Below, one piece after another: positions 22,267 through 32,641 of a DNA stretch of 64,000 nt. Below the pieces are notes generated by a model, which saw nothing but the letters and a program-made list of their open reading frames with translations, did no database searches and was not told the DNA's origin. Numbering within the stretch: position 1 is the first letter of the stretch; every line of letters begins with the position of its first letter. Origin of the DNA: Forficula auricularia (lineage: Eukaryota; Arthropoda; Insecta; Dermaptera; Forficulidae); NCBI GenBank assembly GCA_024734495.1, contig JALMQS010000841.1, positions 1,374,749 to 1,438,748 of the forward strand, read 5' to 3'. A program made the position numbers and the translations under genes.

Positions 22267-23268
22267 TCTATAAATATATAAAATTAAGATTTTGTCTGTA
22301 CATTGCTCCAAATCACGCCAAATTTTGGTTGCACACGTTTCAAGCAAAGTTAAGAACGATAACACCCTCAAAAAATTTCCTGTATGTATGTATGTCTGTA
22401 TGTTTGCGTGGTTTCCGTGAAAAGCTAAAGGGATTGTTATGAAATTTCATATTTGCATCAGATGTCTTCTAACTTAGGTTTTTAGCTATATAACGTTTTG
22501 ATATTTTGACCCCAAAAGGGGATTTGGGTGGGGAGGGGGGCGCACGAATGAAAATTATCAAATAACTCCTAAACTATTAACTTAAGAAAATTTTATTATG
22601 AGCAAAGTTATAGAGGATGTGATTTCTGACAACTTTTGTTTAAAAAAATTCCACCAAAAAAACCACCCAAAAATGGGGGGAGGGTCAGTATATGAAAATT
22701 CCTTCTCTTGGACCAAACTCAACCAAATTTTGTATACATAATCTGTTGGTCCCTAGAAGGCTATAAATGCAAAAACTAACCACCCAAAATGGGGGGGGGT
22801 CAAAAAATGAAAATGTTTACCTTTATAGCCAACTTAACCAAATTTTGTATATATAATCTGTGGGTCATTAGAAGACTAGAAATGCAAAAACTGGCTGCGG
22901 GGGTGGATGCGAGGGTGGAGTGATGGTGCGGGTGCGGAGGTGGGTTAGGGGATGGGGTGGGGAGTAGAATGAGGGTGGGGTGAGTGAGCAAGACGGAGTA
23001 GGGTGGAGCGGGGTGGAGTCCGGGGGGGCGTAGTGGGTGTGAGGGTACAGGGGGCTAGGCGGGGGTGTGGTGCGCGTGGTGGAGGGCATGGGCTGGGGTC
23101 CTGGGTGGGTGTGGTGCGGGGGCGGGGAGCGGGGTGGAGGGGTTGGGGCTGAGTGGAGGTCACGGGTGGTGTGGGGACTGTGGTTGGGCGGGGTGGTGGT
23201 TTGAGGGAGTCCAGGGGGCGTGTCCCCTGGCTAGCAAGAGGACCGCCGAAGCCGGGCCTTGCAGTTAG
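22267..23268 (+). mobile_element. non-autonomous Helitron with R1 and G-rich cargo
   Basis: Starts TCTATAAATATATAAAATTA after a host A. It ends with a subterminal hairpin (CCAGGGGGCGTGTCCCCTGG), a second hairpin around CCGCCGAAGCCGG, and GCAGTTAG before a host T. This is the Helitron layout: 5' TC, 3' hairpin a few bases from a CTRR-like end, A/T insertion, no target duplication. The terminal C of CTAG is T here. It shares both ends with 27779-27945. Cargo: minus-strand R1 units (22620-22870) and a very G-rich block (22890-23225). No Rep/helicase gene. Confidence 0.8.
22890..23225 (+). repeat. G-rich block with quadruplex potential
   Basis: About 335 bases of G-rich, C-poor sequence with dozens of GGG/GGGG runs in an AT-rich region. 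Open frames here, on either strand, are by-products of composition. Confidence 0.7.
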
Positions 23269-23821
23269 TAAATAATAAGTTTAAAGCGGAGTGAAATATT
23301 GGTAAAACTGTAATTATTTATTATGAGCGACAAAGAGTGAAATATATTGATTCAAAAAAACTTTTTTAAGACACGGTTCATCGTCTGTAAAATTTTGGAC
23401 TTTTTCAATTTTCAACAGGATTTTTTTCATAAGGTTACAATTTTTGGAGTAAAGAGATTAACAAAATCAATCGTTTTTGTGGCTAGCTTGCAATAACAAA
23501 AAACACATTTTCTATATCCACTCGGGTAATTGACCCCATGAGAAATAACAAATAAAATATTTCTAATTAAAAATACTGATGATGAAGGCCAAACCTTTGA
23601 AAGTATAGTTTCAAAAAAATAATTTATATGTATTTTTACATCTTTATATTTTGTATAAATATATATATATAGTATTATAATATAATGAATATTATATGTA
23701 TATGTATATGTATATGTATATGCATTTGTATATTATATGTATATTTGCATCAATCACCGGACAACCTCATTGATTTCTCTTTAAGAATCAACAACTCTTC
23801 TACTCGAGGCAAAATAATATC
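23269..23821. other. AT-rich sequence with TATG microsatellite
   Basis: A (GTATAT)n-like run lies at 23695-23725. Nothing else. Confidence 0.4.
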
Positions 23822-24125
23822 GATATCAAAAAATCGAACACAACATATAATATATTAATAAATTAAAAAAAAAATGAAATTTCACTCACAAATAAGCATT
23901 GAGTAATTAATCTAGAGACTAAATAGTTTCAAAGGCCCATATGACTATTTTAGATAAGAATATTAACAATAAAAATAGAAATCCTTTAGTTTGGATGAAT
24001 GATTATAGGAACGCCTGTAGGGTATAATACAACTATTATAGCAGAACTATAAGGTTGCATAACTCATAGGCGCATTTGCAAGAATGTCAGTTATTTATAA
24101 ATTCGTTTTATGTAATTTTATGACA
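23822..24125. repeat. dispersed repeat, uninterrupted copy (pair of 10925-11665)
   Basis: Contiguous here (CGATATCAAAAAATCGAACA ... AATAAATTAAAAAAAAAATG ... CTATTATAGCAGAACTATAA). In the other copy the same sequence is split by the palindromic element 10988-11382 and its flank. Confidence 0.75.
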
Positions 24126-24187
24126 TCAATCATATATTGAGAAGAACGAAAGAGATTCGATTTCTAGTGAATTTTAAATGATTTTTG

Positions 24188-24300
24188 TGAAACCTACCTA
24201 ATATTTTATATTTTAAATTTTAAAAAGTTTCTTAAATATTTCAAATTTTTTTTTTTACATTATTTAAAAATTTTCACCAAGAACCCACACACACCATTCT
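24188..24300 (-). repeat. tail fragment of inverted-arm family P1
   Basis: GTGAAACCTACCTAATATTT followed by a segment nearly identical to 55725-55775, then AAAATTTTCACCAAGAACCC. These mark the terminal region of the family seen whole at 60455 and 40341. Confidence 0.55.
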
Positions 24301-25047
24301 CCGTTAAAAAAGTGTTTCTTTACTTTAATTCTAAATGAGTATTATGTTTCTCTTAAAAGAATATTGTTTCTGTCCAAATGGATAATTCTAGAATAATCGA
24401 GGCTGAGAAAATTTCTAAGCGAGCTAAAACTTGTCTGGGCTTGTTTATTTTCATCTTTGCAGTTTCTTAAATGTTTCCGATAAAATAGCAAAAATGGTTC
24501 ACTCTATCCGCGGACTTTTTACAAAAGAAATTCTCAATTATACCTATATGTGAATACATTTGAAAGAAATTATTGAATTCACCACGCTTTCATTAGTCGA
24601 TTAAAATTTATATTTCTAAACACAAATAGATTAGGCAAGCAAATAAAAAAATACAATTTTTAGTAAAATCAATAAATATTTGGGCCTATTAGGGTTTTCT
24701 ACATTTTCAACCTTCACTTCACTCAATTAAGATGATCGAATTTTTCTTCATCTACACTTTTTATATTAAGGTAGGTGCCTCAAATATTTTTCGAGGCATT
24801 AACGATTAAGTGCTTCACAAATTTTAATGTTCTAAGGTTTAATACTAGTTAATAATTTAGAGAGAATAAGGGACAAAGGGACTACAAAGTAGTGAGTTCC
24901 TTATTTTTACCTATTTTTGCTACGGAATTCTTAAAAATCCCAAAAAGATGAGTTGATTTAAAATATGTCTTATAGTTCTCAAAGAGCTTATCCATTTGGT
25001 TTCTATATTTCTAAGCATCTGTTTTTAATATATATATATATATATAT
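24301..25047. other. AT-rich sequence without recognised feature
   Basis: Ends in a (TA)n run (25027-25046) that abuts the foldback element. Confidence 0.4.
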
Positions 25048-25840
25048 GTTACGGCTAATATGAAAATTTGGATAGTTCATAAAATAGCTGGATAGTTTAT
25101 AAACTAACCAAACCATTGGCTATTTTGATAGAAAACGCAATTTCCACTAAAATAGCAGCCAGTTTGCAAACCAACCAAGAGGCTTGGCTAATTTACTATA
25201 AATTATTGAGAAAACCAAAATAGCGGGTTAGGTTATAAACTATCCGATGCAGCCTGGCTAATATGAAAACCATAATTTCTAGTAAAACAAAATAGCCAAA
25301 CCTTTGGCTGGTTTATCAACTAACCAACCAATTTTCTGGTTAATTTGAAATGTTGTTGTCTTGGCCGGGTTTGTTTTTAGATTTCACACAAACAGCAACA
25401 GTTATTGTTAATAAAATGAATCACAAAGATTAATTTCTTACTATTAAAATATCTAAATATATTGTACATATTTGAAAATATTTTATTTTTTTAATAATAA
25501 AATTTTTTTCATTTTATTCATCTCTAATTCATCAAATAAGAAATGCCATGAACATTACGCCTAGTTAATTTATAAACCAGCCAAAGGTTTGGCTACTTTG
25601 TGTTACCAGAAATTATGGTTTTCATATTAGCCAGGCTGCATTGGATAGTTTATAAGCTAATCCGCTATTTTGGTTTTGTCAATAATTTCAAGTAAATTTT
25701 CTAAGACTCTTGGTTAGTTTGCAAACCAGCTGCTACTTTAGTAGAAATTGCGTTTTCTATCAAAATAGCCAATGGTTTGGTTAGTTTATAACTATCAAGC
25801 TAGTTTATAAACTATCCAAATTTGCATATTAGCCGTCACA
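25048..25840. mobile_element. foldback element with internally repeated arms
   Basis: Inverted arms of about 280 bp (25048-25330 and 25560-25840) surround a ~230 bp AT-rich centre. Outer ends GTTACGGCTAATATG and complement, between TA-rich runs. Each arm is itself built of three to four degenerate units of about 70 bp with TAGTTTATAAACTAACC, GGCTAAT and AAAATAGC. This resembles the architecture of Drosophila FB elements. No coding frame. Confidence 0.8.
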
Positions 25841-26856
25841 TATATATTTATTATTTACACCAAAACTCACTTAACTTGCTAGATAATAAATTTGCATTTG
25901 AAGTAGGTACATTGTATTAATTAGTAGCCCCATGTAACAAAAACCTGGACTGTTAAAAAGTTAAAAATGATAAAAACAAACAGGTGGTGGTGCCGTACGA
26001 GATTTCTTGTTATCATGTGATCTTTCCAATTAACTGAAATCACTTTTAGTTTTTCTCATTAAAATCTGCCATACAGCAGCCAATGGCAGGGATAGATTTA
26101 TTACTTTACACTGTGATAAAAAGAGGACGAATTTCGCTTGAAATGTACAGTATCAATTAGACTTGGAATGAACAAAGGGACGAGAAAGAACAATTCTTTA
26201 AGTTTTAAGTGATTTTAAAACTTTTTCTATCGTGTTTTCTTCTCTTTTTTTCTTCCTGTCTTTTTAGCCATTCTATTGTTAATACTAAAACTATTTTCAA
26301 CTCTTTTTAATAAACCTTGTCATTATTTAAACGAAAATAAAAATAAAATGGCACACAGTTTTTATAAAAATGTACGTGGGCAAATTTTCCAACTATACTT
26401 TAAATGGTAAAACACAGGTAATAAATCTTGCTTGTTACTTAATATGTATTTTTTATTGTAAACTAAAAAGGAATAATAATGGAACATGACCCGTATGCTT
26501 TTGGAAAACTTTCCCCGTCGCCATTTTGGAACTTTGACACTACCCACGCGAGTAGCGGTGTAAGTTATTTGCAAAACAAACGCATATCTATGTGACAAAA
26601 TAAACCCTTTTTTAGTACATGCAATGTCAAAACAATAAATTTAATGCTAGTACGTTTATTTTAAGTTTTAATAAAGAACTGAACATTTACTCATCGTTGA
26701 AAAACAGCTCTTCTGACGATGTGAGAGCAACTTCTAAACTAAAACTTTCGTAGATGATGGGTGCTGTGTTGCTACTTCAACCACTTCGCCAGCCTGGTCA
26801 CTTAGCTACTTATTTAAAAATTAAAGCGAGTTAACTAACCAAATTAACCAAATTTT
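25841..26856. other. non-coding sequence without recognised feature
   Basis: Short open frames only, for example 26598-26362 on the minus strand, none family-like. Confidence 0.35.
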
Positions 26857-26899
26857 AAGGGGTGAATTTAGTTTAGTTCTTAAACTAAATTCACCCCTT
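26857..26899. repeat. perfect 19 bp-arm hairpin
   Basis: AAGGGGTGAATTTAGTTTA and its complement, separated by GTTCT. Lies directly before a LINE 3' fragment. Confidence 0.8.
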
Positions 26900-26905
26900 C
26901 AAACT

Positions 26906-27070
26906 TGGTGTCGTGTAAAAAACATTCAAGACCAGCACCTTCAACTCCATCACAATCTCTGAAATTTATTCTCCTTAATAATTTCACGATGCAAGGGTCC
27001 ATCTCAAACTACAGAGGTCGTACCATTTTGATACAACATCTTCTTGAATCAATATCATTATAAATAAAGT
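26906..27070 (+). repeat. LINE 3' end, 5'-truncated (same lineage as 29496-30337)
   Basis: Matches the end of the 30 kb LINE: TTCAAGACCAGCACC, CACGATGCAAGGGTCCA, CTACAGAGGTCGTACC, TCTTCTTGAATCAATATCAT, then TATAAATAAAG. The 3' stem-loop (27015-27039) is partly decayed. Confidence 0.75.
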
Positions 27071-27132
27071 AAAAATAGCCGTACGCTAAATAAATAAATA
27101 AATTATAAAAAATAAATAAATAAATAAAATAA
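27071..27132. repeat. (AAAT)n-type simple repeat
   Basis: Runs of AAATA after the LINE tail. Confidence 0.8.
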
Positions 27133-27165
27133 GCTTTAGATCATATAAATAAGCTAGATCCTAAG

Positions 27166-27500
27166 TACTACCAGCGTATTTGTGTCCGCCTCTGTACCAA
27201 ATTTATACCTACGTCCCCCCCCCCCCCCCCCCAGAGGGTGGGAGATAAGGTCCCCCTACTACTAAAGGGCATTTATGCCTGCCTCTGTACCTACCTATGT
27301 CCGTCCCCCCAGGGGTGGGAGATGGGGTCCAGGGGGATCCAAGGGTGAGTTTGGGAAGTACTAAAGGTTATTTCTTTCTGTGTCTGTATCTATATCCAGG
27401 AGGCTACTAAAGGGCATTTCTGCCTGTATATTCTAAACTGCTAAAGCACATTTGTGGCTGCCTCTCTATGTATCTATGAATCTATGTCCGTTCCCCAACA
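27166..27500 (+). repeat. degenerate minisatellite
   Basis: About five imperfect units with ACTAAAGGGCATTT, TGCCTGCCTCTGTACCTA and TGTCCGTCCCCCCAGGGGTG. Includes a C18 run at 27214-27231. Confidence 0.65.
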
Positions 27501-27778
27501 AAAACAGTCGTAATGCTTACCAATTTAAATGAAATTATCTATCTATCTATCTTAAATCATTAATAAAGCATTTTTTAATCAATTTTATCAGAACTCAGTC
27601 TCCCACAGCAACACCCGATAACACCCATAACTCATTAATAAGAATATTATTGTTTTATTTATGAATAATAAACGATCCAAATAGAATAACTAGTAAAACA
27701 CAGGATTTCAAACAAATGTATAATATCTATGAATAAACAAAAAACAATAAACAAAAAAACAAAAATTATGGACTGCTA

Positions 27779-27945
27779 CAATATATATATATATATAAAA
27801 TTAAGTTTTTGTCTATACATTGGGGAGGTAGTGTGGGTGGGGGTTCTGGGTGGGTTTCAGGGGGAGTGGGGTTCACCAGGTGGGGGTCCAGGGGGCAAGC
27901 CCCCTGGCTAGGAAGAAGGCCGCCGAAGGCGGGCCTTGCAGCTAG
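27779..27945 (+). mobile_element. short non-autonomous Helitron
   Basis: Same ends as 22267-23268: ATATATAAAATTAAGTTTTT... at the 5' side, CCAGGGGGCAAGCCCCCTGG, the GCCGCCGAAGGCGGGCC hairpin and GCAGCTAG before T. The 5' TC is hidden in an AT microsatellite, so the start is approximate. The interior is G-rich. Confidence 0.75.
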
Positions 27946-29495
27946 TAGAAGACTAGGTTTCTTTCAAAAGGTTTTCTTTGCTGAAAATTCTCTTTAGATA
28001 ACAGGCCAGCAAAAAACCAGTTATAGATATATACTCTATGTAATTATTTATTCATAGAACACTATTAGTTTACAAATCAATTTCGAAATGATCTATCAAC
28101 AACGAACTTATCTTGCTATCTTCCCCTGACGTTGCGTTCAGCCTAACAAAGCCCTATCTTCATCTAATTCACATTTTATCTAATGAACTCAATCTCGTGA
28201 CATAATTCTCTTCTCGCTACCTATTCTATAGAAATATCAATTCTTTAATTAAATTATAAAAAGTTGATTCCGCTACTGATACTCTCATTAAATAGTAATT
28301 TTTCAAACAAATCTACACTATTTTTGTTAATCGAAAAAAATGTAATTAAATGAATGAATGAATAATAATAATCATTACTTGTGGATTTGTGTTTAAAATT
28401 CAGATTCAAAATATGTATATTATTTCATAATGTAATGTGTAAATTAAAAGGAAAGAAAGTAAAAAATGCAAAATAAATATTAATTTATTATAATTAATAT
28501 TTAATGAATGAAATGTTGTTTAAAAAGTGAATACATACAGTTCATTGAACTATAGTCCATTACATGCTGTGCTAACATATATCAAACGATATTTTTTCTT
28601 GCTTATTAATATACGCCGAAAAGCATAATATGTCATTGTCACTTGTTACAATGTTTTTCGTTTCGAATAATTAAAAATAGTTCGATTTAATCTTTTCGAT
28701 TTAACAAAGTTGAGGCAGCTTTTGAGCTTTCTAGACCCGAAGGCCCAGATTAAAGCCCCACGTATACTATTTGCAAATCGAATTGGATATAACCTGGCTA
28801 CTCTGTTAATTTACACAAACATATACTCACATCATAGAGACATTCAAGCTGATTGGTACTCGCCGAAATGGACAAGTATACAAAGGCCAAAAAAAATTAA
28901 TTAAATTTAACAAGGTTGATTTTCACATTTTTGACTATGGTGAAAGCAAACTTCAAAATCGAATATGTATTTTTTAAGCTTACTCATTAAATAAGCTTTA
29001 TTTACAAATTAAAACGAAATGATGAGAATAATTTAATTAATTATAATAATTGTATTTTTTATTATTTTATTTGTAAAATTATCTTTTATAAATTGTTTAA
29101 ATCGTTGATATCTTTATATTATTTATTATATGCATATACGAGGAATAAGCCTCTTCCAAATAAAATACATACTTAATAAATTTGAGTTATAACAAATAAA
29201 CGTTAGAGAACGATGTTGAAAATAAACTAAAGAACAAAACAGGCATCAAAAAAGACGATCGACCGATTGGTTGCATATTCATTAAATCGCAGGGGCATTT
29301 ATTTCTGTTAATCAATATATTTTATAATAAATATCTAGTACTACAACTAAGCAAACAGCTTTGAAATGTAGAAAGTGTCCCATACATAATAATATTATAA
29401 AAGTTAAGTAATATACAGGGAAGTCAGTTCTTTAGAAAAATAGTAAAAGAAAATAATTATAATTATAATAAATTGAAGATTAATTATTATTATGC
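27946..29495. other. AT-rich sequence without recognised feature
   Basis: About 1.5 kb with only short open frames (the longest, 28710-28904, resembles nothing known to me). Confidence 0.4.
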
Positions 29496-30337
29496 ATGCT
29501 AAAAAAATGGGGATCTCACAACTTGGTAAACTTTAATGCTGGTAAAACACAATGCTGCCTAATTTCTAGGCGCGCAAATAGGAACCTTCCGGACATTTCC
29601 TTTGATTCGAGCTCATTGGAATTTCGTAATAAAATATCATTGTTAGGTGTCTCCTTAGGTTCTGACCTCTCTTGGAATGACCATATTATTACAGTAGCAA
29701 AGGCTGCAGCATGTAAGCTTGGCTTTCTTTTCCGAACCAAACGATTTTTCACCCCCACTCAACTCCTTATATTATACAAGGCTCAAATTCGCCCCTGTCT
29801 TGAATATTGCTCGCATTTGTGGAGAGGGGCCCCCAAGTATTCTCTTGAAACCCTGGACGCAATTCAGAGACGAGCTATCAGACTGATAGGCGATCCTACA
29901 TTAACTGACACTCTCGACTCCCTAGCCCATCGTAGATCTGTCTCCGCCCTTTCCCTTTTTTATAGATACTACCATGGCTTTTGTTCTGACGAAATTAAAT
30001 CGATAATCCCACCAAGGGCTTCATTTGCGCGAAATACACGATTTTCTAAAACTCAACACCCCTACGCGCTTAAACTGGATACTAATCGAACAAACGCATT
30101 CGCCAATTCATTTATCCCCATGACATCTAGAGACTGGAACTCTCTTCCCCCGACCGTCTTTCCAGCAACTTATGACCTTCAATCTTTCAAGACCAGCATC
30201 CACAGATACCTTCGACTTCTCCCCAATCACTAAATCTTCCCTTATCTTCACGTTACAAGGGTCCACCACGGACTACAGAGGTTGTACCTTCTTGGTGCAA
30301 CTTCTTCTTGTATCAGTATCATTATAAAAAAAAAATT
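29496..30337 (+). pseudogene. 5'-truncated jockey/CR1-like LINE: intact C-terminal reading frame and 3' end
   Basis: A 245-codon open frame (29496-30233) is the C-terminal third of a non-LTR retrotransposon polyprotein, after the palm domain. It reads WGSHNLVNFNAGKTQCCLIS, LLGVSLGSDLSWNDHI, LYKAQIRPCLEYCSHLWRG, LDAIQRRAIRLIGDPTLTDT, LSLFYRYYHGFCSDEIKSII, RDWNSLPPTVFP and QSFKTSIHRYLR. It has no stops, so this is the youngest LINE copy here, but the endonuclease and catalytic palm are absent. It cannot retrotranspose itself. The 3' untranslated region (30234-30327) has two stem-loops, the second a 10 bp stem at 30279-30303, and a short A-tail. The ATG at 29496 is incidental. Confidence 0.85.
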
Positions 30338-30501
30338 ATTAAACTCTTTATTAAGAGTGAATTACAAAAGGCGTCGTCTTCCCTAAAATGACAATTCATT
30401 TCAAAATGTGCATAAAATCTTTAGACTGATTAGCATAGTACCTTTTTGTGTCCACCTGAGCAAAAAAAACCCCCAGAATAGTAAATAATAAAACAATAGT
30501 A

Positions 30502-30700
30502 CTTAGAAAATCATAAGATGGTGTCATCTATTAAATCCGATGGAATGGAATATTTTAAATTATATGTGGAATATAGATTGTTGTTACTGGCACTCGGGTT
30601 CGATTCCCGAGGGGGTGAAAAAACAACCCTTCTGACATAATTAAAAATATTCCATTCCATCGGATTTAATAGATGACACCATCTTATGATCTTCTAAGAA
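30502..30700. mobile_element. palindromic tRNA-like element, short copy
   Basis: Inverted arms of about 65 bp (CTTAGAAAATCATAAGATGG and complement) around a tRNA-like half: TGTTACTGGCACTCGGGTTC and GATTCCCG. Deleted relative to 10988-11382. Confidence 0.75.
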
Positions 30701-30748
30701 AATTTGAATCTATTACCATTGGCAAATTGAAATTTTTCAAATTCAATT

Positions 30749-31144
30749 AGGAAAAGTTATTCCATTGCCCTTCGAATTTTGTATCTCTTCAAAATTTGAA
30801 ACCATCAACGACCTTTATTTAAATTATATGGCGTGGCTAAATGTTTAAATTTAGAGTAGAATCACTAGATCGCGAAAATTTACAAATTAAGATAACAATC
30901 TTTGAGTAAAATATTTAACGCGTTTACATATGTCAGAGAGGCTTGCAGGAAAAGTTATTCCCGGATGTTCTTCAATTTGCATTTCTTCAAAATTTGAAAC
31001 CCTCAACGACCCTTATTTAAATTATATGGCGTGGCTATATGTTTAAATTTAGAACAGAATCACTTTCAGATCGCGAAAATTTACAAATTACATTAAACAA
31101 TCTTTGAGTAAAATATTTAACGCGTTTACATATGTCAGAGAGGT
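30749..31144. repeat. tandem duplication, two units of about 200 bp
   Basis: Units starting GGAAAAGTTATTCC (30749 and 30950) share TTCAAAATTTGAAACC, ATTATATGGCGTGGCTA, CGCGAAAATTTACAAATTA and CGCGTTTACATATGTCAGAG. The same block precedes the tRNA-like part in 11130-11236. Confidence 0.75.
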
Positions 31145-31299
31145 TTGCACCTCACAGGTGAGCCAGATGGCCCGGATTGCTGTTACTGGCACTCGGGTTC
31201 GATTCCCGATAGGGTGAATAACAACCCTTCTGACCTATAATTAAAAATATTCCTTTCCATCGGATTTAATAGACACCATCTTATGATTTCCTAAGAAAA
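31145..31299 (+). repeat. tRNA-like element, right half
   Basis: Has a box A-like TGAGCCAGATGG and a box B-like GGGTTCGATTCCCG at tRNA-like spacing. The right arm follows (complement of CTTAGGAAATCATAAGATGG). The left arm is replaced by the tandem repeats. Confidence 0.7.
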
Positions 31300-32231
31300 T
31301 TTGAATTTATTACCATCAGAAAATTGAAATCTTTCAAAAACAATAGCAGTAGTAGTAAATAATTGAACCGCGAAAATTAAATAAATTTAATAATTTTTGA
31401 CTGCTAATATTTCAGATCGATAAATTATTTGTTATTATTTATTGAAATATAGTTTGAAAAATAGTTGTTTAATTAATTTTTTTATTAAAAAAAATCAACT
31501 AGGTCTTTAACGACACTCCACAGAAATCCTCAATATCAATGAGAACAAATACCGAACTTTGCAAAATTATGCATCAAATGTCGACTTATCCACTTTATAA
31601 GCAACATTACCTTGTAAGCAACATCAATTTTCTTTATTCAAAGATTTGTGAATACCCAATTTTGCATCTAAGGTTCTGATATCTGTTATCATAAAATATA
31701 TGTATCGAAGAATATTTGATAAACCTCTTTGGAAAATAGTAATACTCCCCATGGTAATATAAAAAATCTCTGAGAGAACGATGATATGATATTTCTTCTC
31801 CCTGATTCACGTTCTGCCAAGTACAATGATTCGATTTTTCAATAAGAGATATTATTATGTCTACTCAAATTTTATTTGGTTATTTTTATCTATTTATTAC
31901 ATAAGTATCTAAACATTTTAAACAGACATTATATTACTATATATATAAAATTTAGACTATTTTCATCACGTTAATTAACTTTATTCATGTTAACAACTCC
32001 AGGAGATTAAAACAATCTCTGAAATTATCTTTCTTGACATGGATGGAGTTTGATCAAATAATAAAAATGTTAAAAAACTCCTGTGTTTAATATGTTTCAC
32101 TATAAACCAACACCGCTTTCCCTAAATGTTAATAAAAATGTTCCTTATATTTTATTCTTCTACATTGTGCATTGTTTATCTTTATAAAAGTAATAGAAGA
32201 ATAAACATACAAGTTGGAATTGAAGAAAATT
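31300..32231. other. AT-rich sequence without recognised feature
   Basis: Nothing beyond background. Confidence 0.35.
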
Positions 32232-32243
32232 AAGAACCTAAAC

Positions 32244-32403
32244 CAGGGGGAGGGGTAGGCTAGGTGTTAGCGTGACAGCCTGCTAACCAAGTGGACCCGG
32301 GTTAGAATCCGACTCGAGGCATCCGGCTAATACCTGACCCCAGAAAAATAATAAGTAGTATCGTACATTGACTTATGGCTAGAAAGGCCGAAAAGCCAAA
32401 AAA
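32244..32403 (+). repeat. tRNA-derived SINE (family 1), full-length copy
   Basis: Head with box A-like TAGGTGTTAGCGTG and box B-like GGTTAGAATCC, the family body and an A-tail. Flanked by a 12 bp target duplication with one mismatch (AAGAACCTAAAC 32232-32243; AAGAACTTAAAC 32404-32415), which is the mark of LINE-mediated insertion. Confidence 0.85.
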
Positions 32404-32574
32404 AAGAACTTAAACTAAAATAAATCCATAAGAATTCTGATGAGAGTTATGATTTTTGTTTTTGTGACATTTAAGTACATAATACAAGCAAGCAGCTTAT
32501 GGAAATTTGAAAAAAAAATGTAACTGTGTCAATTATGTAATATATAAAAGTTCAATTCGCAAAGAGAAGTAGAT

Positions 32575-32630
32575 TCGACTTTGTTGTAAAAAATTACGAT
32601 CGCATCAAACCAGTCTTAGGATTGATATAT
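32575..32630 (+). repeat. LINE 3' end fragment
   Basis: CGCATCAAACCAGTCTTAGG at 32603, preceded by a decayed version of the 3' coding end seen at 3623-3700 (minus). Same LINE group. Confidence 0.55.
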
Positions 32631-32641
32631 CAGATGTGTAT

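Noticed and set aside
22800..23268. Proline- and glycine-rich open frames on both strands
   Set aside because: By-products of the G-rich block; no start context, no conserved domain and overlap in several frames.
29516..29758. Minus-strand frame of 80 codons
   Set aside because: Antisense of the LINE frame at 29496-30233.
30749..31144. CRISPR-like array
   Set aside because: Only two units of about 200 bp without short regular repeats; eukaryotic context.
31145..31299. Functional tRNA gene
   Set aside because: Box A- and B-like motifs are present, but acceptor and anticodon stems do not fold as a tRNA and the segment lies in a repeated element.
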